Positions 47,338 to 57,837 of a stretch of DNA of 64,000 nucleotides are shown piece by piece. Location: contig VUYV01000016.1 of assembly GCA_008711295.1 (NCBI GenBank), positions 4,281,403 to 4,345,402 on the forward strand. Reading direction: 5' to 3'. The translations under genes and the position numbers were made by a program. The notes under the pieces were generated by a model, which was given only the letters and a program-made list of their open reading frames with translations, was not told the origin of the DNA and did no database searches. The stretch comes from Anarhynchus alexandrinus. Taxonomy: Eukaryota > Chordata > Aves > Charadriiformes > Charadriidae. The first letter of the stretch is position 1. The number at the start of each line of letters is the position of its first letter.

Positions 47338-47416
47338 GGCCATGATCAAAAGGCTGTTGGAGTCACGGGAAAGGTGCATCCCTCCCATGGACTCCAGTGG
47401 GCTTTAAAGCAGGGCC
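47338..47416. mobile_element. Hairpin (MITE-like) element of the 'GGCCCTG..AAAGCCCACTG' type
   Basis: The left end GGCCATGATCAAAAGGCTGT then TGGAGTCACGGG (47338-47369) pairs imperfectly with CCCATGGACTCCAGTGGGCT then TTAAAGCAGGGCC (47384-47416). The layout matches a recalled hairpin repeat with ends GGGCCTGATCCAAAGCCCA and inner CATTGACTTCAGTGGG. The arms pair at most positions; the family call is inference. Confidence 0.6.
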
Positions 47417-48734
47417 TGTGATCAGCAGCGTATGAAGTCTTCTCACAAAAGTCTCCCACAATAAAGATGTTTCACCTGATGCAGATGCTTGTAAAACATT
47501 TCTCAAGCAATTATAAACAGGTAATGCTTAAATTGCGTGGGAATATATGTACACAAAGTGAAACAGTTCTGTTTTGTTTTCGCTAATGAACAGGACCATG
47601 GGTGTTTGCTCCCTGGTGGGAAGAAGGAGTTTCTCAGACATATTTCCTAGGTGAGACAGGAGCTGTTGGTGAATATAACCAAAGTACCAAAAGCAAATAT
47701 TCCAGTTATTGCCATCTGGTATGCTGTGACCACCAAACAACGCGTGCAAACCTATCCTTTCTTCCACCTTTGCCAGCACTTGCTCTTCTTTCCCTCTGGT
47801 GGGTCTCTAACCCCTATTTGGATTGCTGTGTGTGAAGGAATAAACATTTTCAATAGCTTGAATGTAGTTCTCTCCGGAAAAAATCACTGACTCCCAGGGA
47901 AGACTTTAGACCAGCACTAAATGCTCCTGAACATGTTGCCCTATGGTAACGAAGGTAAGAAAGACATGAGAAAGAGCCCTTTAGAATTCACAGTATGTTT
48001 TTCTTTTTTTTTTTTTTTCTTGTGTGTGGTATTTTGTCAAATCCTCCAATTATCTTGTTTCCCACTAGCACGTTGCCTTTATCAGAATAAATCAAGTTTT
48101 ACAACCCTCATGCCCAATTCCCACATTCGAGGATATAGGAAAGTTCACAATGCAGCCAGGAGCACAAAGGCAGGTAAAGGGACACAAACCCAAAGCCACC
48201 CCTGCCACCAGACTTCACCCAGGAATTACAGGGCAGAGAGCCCTGTGTTTCTTGGAAGGTCAGAATAGATTTCCTAACGATCCTCTTGGTCTTAAATCTC
48301 CTGAATTAGTTCATCTGGCGCTTAAGTGTCTATCCAACAAAATCAACACACCAGCTACAAGCATCTGTAGACCTGATTTTTTTTTCCCTTCCCCCCTTCC
48401 CCAAAGAGCCAGACAAAGCCACAGCGAGATACTTCACATCTGCAAGCCCAAACCTGCCGTGGGCCCAGCTGGACACAACCTGGGCGCAACCCACAGCAAA
48501 CACCTCCCCAGAGCCACGGCGTGACATTGCAGCCGCCCACACTTTCACTCAGGAATGCCTCTGGTCTCAGGAGATGATGGATATTTTCTCCTGATGCTAC
48601 CCATGGAAAAACAAACAAACACACACACCTTCTGACAGCCCTGTAACCTGGCTACTACCGGGCAGTGGGAAGCCACACCCTGAGAGTAGAAAATAACCCC
48701 TGGGTTCGGGCAGGCGCAGAGTGCACCGGGTACC
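47417..48734. other. Non-coding DNA, no gene recognised
   Basis: A T run lies at 48004-48018. Overlapping frames at 47.5-47.9 kb and 48.1-48.8 kb (124 codons or fewer) are on both strands and unrecognisable. Confidence 0.6.
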
Positions 48735-48951
48735 CGGTCCCATGAGCTGCGCTGCCACAAACTTCCTCCTTGACCTTGGGAAAGTCACTTTACCGCCACA
48801 ATTTAGGTGTTAATGGGAGCAAGACGCATAAGCATTTTTCAATTTGCTCTTTGTAAAGCAGAGGCAATGGCTGGGCCCTACCTCACAGGGAGGTTGTGAG
48901 AAAAATACAGTAAAGGTGGTAAGACAGTAACAGCCTGCTGGGATGGGGGCC
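48735..48951 (+). mobile_element. CORE/MIR-like SINE, nearly full body, plus strand
   Basis: In order: GCTGCCACAAACTTCCTCC, TTGACCTTGGGAAAGTCACTT, then after extra sequence GCTCTTTGTAAAGCAGAGG, then CCTACCTCACAGGGAGGTTG, TGAGAAAAATACAGTAAAGG and a GATGGGGGCC-type end. This follows the recalled amniote MIR-like SINE: GCTCTGCCACAGACTTCC, TGTGACCTTGGGCAAGTCACTT, CATCTGTAAAATGGGG, CCTACCTCACAGGGGTGTTG, TGAGGATAAATACATTAAAG and GATGGGGGCC. Extra sequence between about 48793 and 48845 interrupts the core. The 5' head with the polymerase III boxes is mostly lost. Confidence 0.75.
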
Positions 48952-50803
48952 ACACACATTCCTGAAATAGATTTCCTTAGGGTCAAGTTTCTCTCGAGGT
49001 GGTATTTCGAAAGCTAAACATAAAGGGGTAATGAATTACTGCTCAGGATAAACCAGGTCCTTAGGTATTCATAGTTTAGATATGTCTCATAATGCTTTTA
49101 TCGGGGCCGGCTCCTGTGCTTATTAAAAATGCTAGTAATGTCCTGTTTGACTCGGTTTCTTTGGCCTTAAGTGATATTGCTTGCTGAATACAATGAAAAA
49201 GTGACACTTCAAAATAAATATGTTCTTTCCAAGGAAATCTGGCTTGGATGCCTGATAAATTCCACCATTCACTCAGCTTCTGGAATTTAAAGAATCCCTC
49301 CCCATCCTTCAGCTGGTATTTTCTTAAAAGTAACTATCAGGAATTATCAAACGTGGGGAATTCCCAAAGGCCCTAACATCCCAGCTGGATCAAAGCATGG
49401 CGGTGATAAGATCGGTGACTGCATACATCCCTATTCTGTGGAAGGTAGGTGGGTGGAAGAATAAATACAGTAGAGGCCGTGCCAGAAGCTAATGCAATAC
49501 AAACACTCAACTACCCCAGATGCATTTTCATCAGGCTTTGTCTGTGACAGACCATCTTCCCACCTGCGGAGAGGAGCGGTTCAGTTGGAGTTAATCTGAC
49601 ACTGGGTCACATTTAGCAGAGAGGGGCTTTGCGCCCAGCAGTCACCCCAGCTCCCTCTCCCAGGCAGAGCAGGGGACTTGCTGAGCCAGGCAAGAAGGGT
49701 GAGGAGAGACATCAGAGACGCTACGTGTACCAATAGGTGCAAGCCAGATGCTGGAGAAGACAGTGCGTGTGTGAAGAAGATGCACTGAATGTGGTTTTCC
49801 ACAGTTCCTGCACAGTTTACATTCCTTTAGAGTTCCCACAAAGCTGAAGTGCCTTTAAAGTCCTTTAAAATATACCAGGTCTCCGATGGTTTCTTGCTAA
49901 AAGGTAGCCGAGACTTCATGTTTCATTTTAAATTGAGATAGTTTTAGTGATTTCATGTTTCTGCAGCAGATGTCGATATCCGCCACAGAAAAGTGCTTTT
50001 GGAATATGAGACTCCTACTTCCCAAACAAGGTTGTATAGGCAAATGTTGCAAACATAAATATATGCATATTCATATTCATGCATTTATTTCAATTACAGA
50101 TAATGATACCTGTGGATGGAGGGGCTGGCGCTTACCGCCTGTGTAATTTTCTCTTTTACTATGAGTTTTCCATAATGTAGACAAAAGAAAATAAAAATGA
50201 TTAATTCTGCATCCTCCCTAGGCAGACTGGTTTGCCTCTGTCAGATCCACATCCCATCTCCAAGGAGCAGTGCTACCACCTGCACACAGGAAGGAACTAC
50301 AGTGTCTCGTCCTCTCTATCAAGGTATTTGGCAGATGCACAAAGACACATTTTTATCAACCTGATTTACTAGAAGTCCACAGTAAAGGGGAAATCCTAAT
50401 AGTATAAGAGAAGGACTTAGCTGAAACACCACAAAATAAGAGCAGGCGCTGCTTTGACAATTGCTACTGATATCACAATGTGTTTGGAGAGAAGATGCTG
50501 CAAGTTCTCAACTATTCAGTGGTATTTATCTTTCTACCTTGTGAAATTTTTTTAGTTCAAGCCTGGTCATTTCTTTTTCATTTTACTTGCCTGACAAACG
50601 GTAACAGTTGTGAAGTTGGTTGGTGTAGAATGGAAATGTCAGGGGAAGCATTTTTTTATTAGTGGCTTCTGGAGGAAATGTGCTAATAACCATACTATTA
50701 TTTGTTTCACCAGTTTGAACTCAAGTAAAGTGAGAAAGCTGACGTCAGGACCAGGGCAATTCTGTGCTGGAGGATAATGCAGTGCACACAGAAATTGTTA
50801 ACG
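48952..50803. other. Non-coding DNA; 49.0-49.5 kb looks enhancer-like
   Basis: The part at about 49080-49460 is non-repetitive with sites such as CCTTAAGTG (NKX-like), TGATAAATTC, and GGTGATAAGATCGGTGA (GATA-like), and may be conserved. The remainder shows nothing notable. Frames are 73 codons or fewer. Confidence 0.5.
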
Positions 50804-50817
50804 CCACCATCTGCTGG
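50804..50817 (-). promoter_or_regulatory. CTCF-type motif, minus orientation (one mismatch)
   Basis: The reverse complement reads CCAGCAGATGGTGG, matching CCASYAGRKGGCRS except for T in place of C at the GGC step. Weaker than the site at 36023. Confidence 0.3.
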
Positions 50818-51899
50818 AAATGGATATGTATGCTAGGGCTTTGCCTATTATGGCTTTTATGATTATTTTACTGCTTGTTTTAATGCCAGAGTTTCCATTT
50901 TTCACGTACTGATTGCTTTCAGGTGTATCAATTCATACAATACTAGCAGAGGATGTACTTTTTAAATGTTTTTCCAAGGGCCAGGAAAAGAGATTCTTAG
51001 GATTTTCCTGCTCTTTGGGGTCACTCACAGTGCAGCTCTGTTAACACTGCCTATCCAGTTAGCTGTTTGGATGCTAATGTGATGAATTAATGTTATTTGT
51101 GAAAAAAGACCCCAAGACATAATGATATTATCACACTGAAAGTTTGGGTAAAAAATGCATTAAAAATTCTCCCTGATGGCAAAAGTGTTCTGTTATTTTT
51201 TGACATTCCGGTTTGTATGGAAAACAAGAAGGCACTCGTGCTCACAGACAAACGTGATTTTTCCAAGATCTTATATCATGCTGCAGTCTTCTGCAAAAGG
51301 CTTTTCAGGAGAGGAATGCGTGTGGAAATGGCAATGATAGACAGGTAACTATTAAAGATGACAGAAGCAGGATATGGTGCCAGGAAGTATTTCAAAGACC
51401 CAAACAGCAAAATAGAGTCTGGCTGCTTTAAGCAAAATTTGCAAGTGCGTACTAAAGTTAAGTATATGCTCAAATAGTAGGCTGAATAAGGACGGACTTA
51501 TGCACATATTCAAGTTCTTTGATGAACAATTTCTTATTAGTGGGTTTAATTTTATACAGCTGAAAGTGCCAGAGCGAGTTGCTGGGATGTTAATAGAGAG
51601 TGTCTTCACTGACCAAGCTCAGCCGGTGGGTGGAAAAAGCTGTGGAATGGCATAAAGAGCATTCCAGAGCAAAATTAGCTCTGCTTCGTATTATATATAT
51701 TTCAAAACATGGACAAACTGTTAATAACAAGATGAGACATCAAGGCATGCATCAAGTATAATGAGTTAATCATTAAATTATTCCTGTCTGTTTATATTGT
51801 CAGACAAAGTAGCAGTCAAAACATTCAGAATGTTGCCTCAGTGCTAGAAAATCCACAGGGAAAATACCTTTTCGGCACTTAAAATAACAATTTTCGTGC
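50818..51899. other. Non-coding AT-rich DNA
   Basis: No gene or repeat is recognised. The 85-codon minus frame (51352-51609) and 65-codon frame (51276-51473) are unrecognisable. TTAATGTTATTTG-type and AATGATATTATC motifs occur near 51.1 kb. Confidence 0.6.
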
Positions 51900-52035
51900 T
51901 ACTGAGTCATCAAAATTAGTTCTGCATTGTTAAACTTTAAACGAATTGTGCGGATAAAGGAGTCAATGAAATGTCTCCGAGACGTACAGAATATTCAGCG
52001 CCAATTGTGCGATAAAAATTATTTACGCTGGAAAA
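51900..52035. promoter_or_regulatory. CpG-retaining conserved-element candidate with a direct repeat
   Basis: AATTGTGCGGATAAA (51944-51958) recurs as AATTGTGCGATAAA (52003-52016), 59 bases apart. About seven CpG sites fall within roughly 90 bases of AT-rich DNA (ACGAATTGTGCGG, CTCCGAGACGTAC, CAGCGCCAATTGTGCG, TTTACGCTGG). An AP-1 core TGAGTCA is at 51903-51909. Paired sites and CpG retention suggest regulatory function. A 66-codon plus frame (51927-52127) is probably incidental. Confidence 0.35.
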
Positions 52036-52443
52036 CAAAAACCACCCTTCCTATTACTTTGGGTACTTTCTCATCTTCTCTAACACTATTGTTTCTGTGC
52101 TCACCTAAAGGATATTTAACAGACTAAGATAGTAGGAGGGATCTACTTAACAACCACACTGATTTATATAGAACATTAGACCTGCCTCCTTATCACTGCT
52201 ACAATAATGCTCCAGAGAAGACAATGTTTTTCCTTTCCTCATTAGGATCAATGGCATCTCATTCAATGCCACAGGCTCACCAGAAATGGTCAGAAATGAT
52301 GGTGCGGGGGTTATTGCTGGCTTTATCAAGATTCACCTTCTCATTTCAAATAATGATGTCTGACAAGTCACCAACCTACCCCGGTGAGCCTACAATCCGC
52401 ACAAGGATGAGAAGGATGAAGAATAAAGGGGAACTATAGATGT
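52036..52443. other. Non-coding DNA, nothing recognised
   Basis: Ordinary sequence with 60- to 71-codon frames on both strands. No repeat body is seen. Confidence 0.6.
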
Positions 52444-52457
52444 CTGCCCTCTGGTGA
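52444..52457 (-). promoter_or_regulatory. CTCF-type motif, minus orientation (one mismatch)
   Basis: The reverse complement reads TCACCAGAGGGCAG. It fits CCASYAGRKGGCRS at all but the first position, including the strongest AGAGGGCAG part. Together with the site at 50804 it points toward the plus-oriented motif at 36023. Confidence 0.4.
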
Positions 52458-55400
52458 CTGAGCAAAACTGCTGGGTAAAAAAGTCCCCACAGAAAGTTGC
52501 TGCCCAAAATGGTCACATCTGTCTTACTCAGGTCAACTGGCTGGTGAAAACAGCAGTGTCTGGACATCTGTGTCCCTCCCGTGCAGGGAATGGCATTGGC
52601 AGAGCCTGAAGGACCCACCAACAGCATCTTCTCACAGTTTCTTATTTAGATGTGCAAAACTAGAATGTTTGTGGCATTAAGCTCTGTGCAGTTCAGTAGC
52701 TTTGCTTCGGGATTCACAAAAATTTAAGGGCACTGCAGAAGTGTCTTGGACAGCCGGCTTTCCTCTTAACATGAGTGCTACAAAATTATGGAAAATGGGA
52801 AGATCCTGATGAAAAGGAAGACATCTAGAGCGATTTTCTGTGTTTATTTACAGAATGCCTGTAAATAACTCTTACTGAATGACTCCCACCTTAGGCGACC
52901 ATACTGTCCCCAGCCTGAAGATCTAAACAGTTTGGGCAAAACTACAAATTACTTTGATCAGTCAAATGTCCTCAGTCTTTTCTTCAGTGAGGCACTCTCC
53001 TAATGAGTTCCTTAAGACATTCTCACTTATTTGCTTCTTCGCTCTAATGATATATAGTGGACAATACTGTTTTGCTCTTTATCTGGTATCTGGTACAGCA
53101 GCACTGCTGGCTGGAAGGCACAAACAGATCTATAATCCTCTACGTTGTCCGGCCATTCTGGAGAGCCAGGTGGCATATTACAACATCACAGGCTACAAAC
53201 ACATACTCAAACACATTCACCTTTCTTGGGAAACCACTACGGTGTGTCAGAGACACCCAGCCATTCAAATTCCCACAGACATAATCATTTGTAACCCTAA
53301 CTTTTCAGCCTGTCTGCAAAACATACCTCTGGACCTAAAAAGTAGTAACTGTTACAGCTGAGCCCCCTGTCCCTGATATGCAGTGCAGCCCTTGGAGCCC
53401 CTCAGAAGCCCCATGGGCAATCAACAATGGAGTGGGCAACACAAGCATGTCCCAGCCTTCCTGCGCTCCCACAGCTCTTGTACAAAGGCTTTTCTTCGTC
53501 TGGCGGATACCTCATTATCTCCCTGCAGGGCCGTGTTTCTGCACGCAGGGTGGTGGTTCCCCTTCACCCTCGCACAAGGCTGCAGAATGCGGATGAGATA
53601 ACTGGTCCCGCACAGCCCCAGGCAGCCACGCAGGTATTAAGCCCTCAGCCTGCAGTTTTCAAGCACTGAGAGCAGGTTTGTGATTATCAGCAATTACCTA
53701 ACTGGGTTGGGTATTTCCACTCCTACCCCTCTCTTGTTTGGTCACAAGATGTTTAATTAGAGAGATGAAGAGAATTTCATTATATTCTCATTGCTGCCTT
53801 TCCAGGGTGAAGAATTGCACAAATGCAACAAGCCCAATTTCCTTGCAGTCAAGATTAATTTGAAAGCTGTCCAGTGAAAGTATGTATTATTTTTTTTTAA
53901 ACTATAACATACTTGCAGCTACTAGGATGGTGGAGGCTGACAGATGTAACAAATGAAGTTTATTTCTCCCAAGTGAGAACTCGTTCAATAACATTTTCAA
54001 AAAAATTAGCAGCAGGATAGAGTCTTTGTTGGTACTGCCTACTTCAGCAGATTCCTTGATGATTATTTATTTGTTTGTCAAAAACATTTTATACATTAAT
54101 TGGTATGCTCATTTACTAGGTATTTCTGAGTAATAGCTGTGACAAAACACTAGTAGTGTTTGCTGGTTTACTTGAGAAAAGTAAGATTTCTGCACTGAGA
54201 TGACGAGTAATCTTTAGTTCTCTCAAAGCCACGTGGGTCAGTATATTCCTGGTGAGAAACAATTTGACCATTACTATGGACAAGAAACATAATTTGTGAA
54301 AGAATGAATGAAAAACAACTAGAATTGTACCAGAATGTTTAGCAAAGCTTGAAAGTATTTTATAAGCACATTTTTGCTTCTTAGAAAGAGAAAATAAACA
54401 TTGAAAGCTACCGGTTTTTAAAACTATTTTCTATTAAAGGTTATTTTGAGCACCTCTAAAACTGTCACAGAATAGGACTTTAAACAAGATTGAGAAGATA
54501 ATTCCTGACCTTTGAATATCACGAACATTTACTCGAGTAAAGAATGATTCACAACAACTGCATGAATCTGTGAAGAGGATTCAGTTTGCAGTAACTTCCA
54601 CGATGAGTACTTCAGCAAGCCGCACTGGTGAGCAACTTCCTATGACACTGTACCACGTCACGACATTTCACAGAGCACTGGGCATGGCATGGCCCAGTGG
54701 AAGACCTCTGGGATATGAACTACGTTTTGTTTTGAAGTAATATTAATCACTGGGGTCCATATCCATGAGGTGACTGCCATGGCAGCACATTGCTGTGGTC
54801 CAGATAGACCCATGAAGATAAAGAATAGCATTACATCCCACTAAAATACTGCGGCAGCCCTTTACTTTAACACTAATGTAGCATTATAAGTAATTGAATG
54901 ATGGCAGAGTCCAAAGGCAATGAGATGCACTAGAAACTTCAGTTTGATTTGATATGCATATGTTAATGAAATCTGTAATAAGGGAGTGGGCAAACACCTA
55001 CGTGTCTACAAGCGGCATGGAGGAACCAGAGGCAGAAGCCGGTTGTGGTACCAAGTACATAAACTGGCTATTCCCCGTCCACTTTCTTTTTCGGACCAAT
55101 ATATTATTGTTTTCCTTTCTTCAGTGTTGCATCACTACCACTCTTCCTGTGAAGCTGCAATTGACAGGGCACTATTTTAGCAGAAAGAATGTGAGCAGCA
55201 ACAGTACTGTACTGCCACTGGGCACTTTTTCTGCAGAATATCCTCAGGTTCACCTGTGCTGAGCCTAATTGCTGCTCATACAGCAATTAATACTCATATG
55301 TTTAAGACAAAACATACCTCTAAGTATTCTTGTGCATAACCCTAATTTCACATTTGTTTTGATGGTGTTTTGAGAGCTTAAGCCTCATTTTCCTTCTTAT

Positions 55401-57803
55401 CTGTTAGCACAGAAAAGTGATACTGTGTTTTCTACTGGCATATGTTTGCTATCAGTTTTTTGCAGTTTCATGGGAGTCAAGGCAGGAAAAACCCATGCCA
55501 AATAGACCTGGGAGCTGACTGGGTCTCATGATGTCATCTCAAGATGACAGTGCTACGTATAGATATCCATTTCTGAGACAGAAGAGAGATGTTCTATTCA
55601 GTGCCTTGAGGAACCATACGTTGTTTTATCTCCATCTTTTGCACTGTTATGGGTAACTGAGCACAACTTAAATATTTTGCTTCATAAGAGCGCATATCCT
55701 CCCAAGAGATACTGTAAGATAGAGGTGGATGCCTAGGCTGGTACAAACAAGCAGACGTTCCTTTTGAACATACACAGGGAAACCAAATGCTTTCATAATC
55801 CTACAGGACCTCCAAGAGAGATTGAAGTGTTCATATTTACCCCGCTGAAGCAGCTAGCACTTCTCAACACTGACTTCTCTGGTTATGCAAGAAGTAGTCA
55901 TGGGTGATTGAATCCCAGCCTTCTGCAGTGCAAGAACGTGTTGCCATTTTCACTCAATTGAGCTGATTTCATGTTCCAAGGGGCACAGGAACCAATGGCA
56001 CTCTGAGTGGGAACGAAATCCCTGGCTTTACCATTCCCTGCTGTTGATGAGATATGACCTGACAAGGCTGATCCCCAATTTCCGGCTCTGCCAAAAGCCT
56101 CCCCAGCCCACCCCAGGGACAGGGATGGTGCCCGGCTCCTCTTCTCCCCACCCCGCTCTGTGCAACCTCTGTTAAGTGGCATGTGAATTACACGTTACAA
56201 GTGGAAACACCATGCAAGCTGGCTTCCCGCAGAGGTTATTTACTTGCTTGAAATGTCAGCTGGGCTATTTTTCTCCCCCTGCTTCCCTTTCTCCCTCCCC
56301 TCCTCCTCCCCGATCCTTACCTAGCAAAGCAGATGAAATGCCAAGAAGAAATGTCACTCCAGCAAGTAAGTTTGCTTTGGGGCATAAGTTGCACTTTGAT
56401 AATGGTATTTGTTCTGTGGGTGGTCAAATTCCCTTCCACCTCCCCTGTTTGGTCCTAACCATTATCTCACGCAAAGATAAGGTTCATTAGTAGCTCCTCT
56501 AAGCTGTGGACACTGCAGAGCTCATGAAGAAGCATGTTCATTGGCGATAGTGCTTATTAATGATTGCTGCTTTTGTGCATCTTTTAGATTTATTCTGCTG
56601 CTTTCTCTATACAGAAAGTCTTTAAAAAGCTTTCAAAACCAGGCACACTTTGGAGGCACGTGTATGTGTGCAACCTATGTATACACATAAGGGTACATAC
56701 GTTGTTTATTGTTACAATTAAAACTAATGAAGCACTACCTGTGAGTCCAAGTGCAAACAAAAGTTTTACTAAAAAACTTGACTTTCTAAAACCTAAAATT
56801 AACTCAATTTCATTTATACCATTTATATTTTCACAAGATTGATCTGAGATTCATGTATATCTCTTATTTGCAGCCTAAACAATAGCATTGTCCTGCAGTT
56901 CTGGTAGCAGCAATAGATATTCCTATTTCTGTTGGTTAAAAGGAGGCTTCCTAATTCTATAGCTTTTGAAGAAAACATCAAGAAAACCTAAAGAGATTTG
57001 TTATCATTCCTCTTAGAACCGATTCACACTTCAAAGCTTAACTCCTGAAAATATTTAATTGGTATAACTTGTTCCAGATAGAGGAAAAAAGAGATCCTGG
57101 AATGCATCCTGCATCTACTCTAAGAGGGCTGCATAGTAGCTTTTCATATACCAGCAATGTCAAATGCCTGTAACTTCCTAGGTAGAGCCAGTATGAATGA
57201 CAAGATGAATAAGAGGAGATAATGTAAGCTCATAAAATAAGGAGCAGAACAGGGAAAGTAGGCTGGAACAACTATTTATCCTTTTTTGTATAGCATGAAC
57301 AATGAGCTTTCAACATGAAAGGAATACTTTTTTACAGAACACAAATCTAAACAGTGCCACTCTTCACCACAAGATTACATGGCCATCATGAATGCAGTGA
57401 AAACAAACAAACAAAAACCCTCTATCTATAGGAAACACAACAGATACAAAAGGTAATATTATAGAAATATAGTATCTACAAATGGTAAGTATTTAAAAAG
57501 TAAACAAAAGCTTCTGAATGCATAAAACCTTTGAATCTTCTGGGCATAAAATCTACATTTTACTGCTTTGGGGATGGGTTAACTTTTATTTGCCTATTGT
57601 ACACTTTCCTCCCCCAAAATGATTTCTCTTGGCTGCTGTTAGGGGTGACTCCTGGCCAAGTGCATCCCTGGCTGAGCCACACGACCCAATTCTCTGCAGG
57701 CACTGCAAAGAAATGAATGCGATCTCAAACTGTACAGTCAGGTTTCCTCCCCCATGTTGCACGAATAGGCTCACTAATGATAATGAGGAAAAGAATAATA
57801 ATT
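52458..57803. other. Non-coding DNA, no gene or repeat recognised
   Basis: The 135-codon plus frame at 52954-53361 and the three overlapping frames at 53.38-53.67 kb have no recognisable product. A C/T-rich stretch occurs at 56268-56313. 53.8-54.6 kb is AT-rich and may include conserved non-coding sequence, but I see no specific signal. Confidence 0.6.
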
Positions 57804-57837
57804 GAAAAGTACCCAAATTTGAAAAATACCCAAATTT
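57804..57837 (+). repeat. 17-bp tandem duplication
   Basis: GAAAAGTACCCAAATTT (57804-57820) is followed at once by GAAAAATACCCAAATTT (57821-57837), with one base different. Confidence 0.85.
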
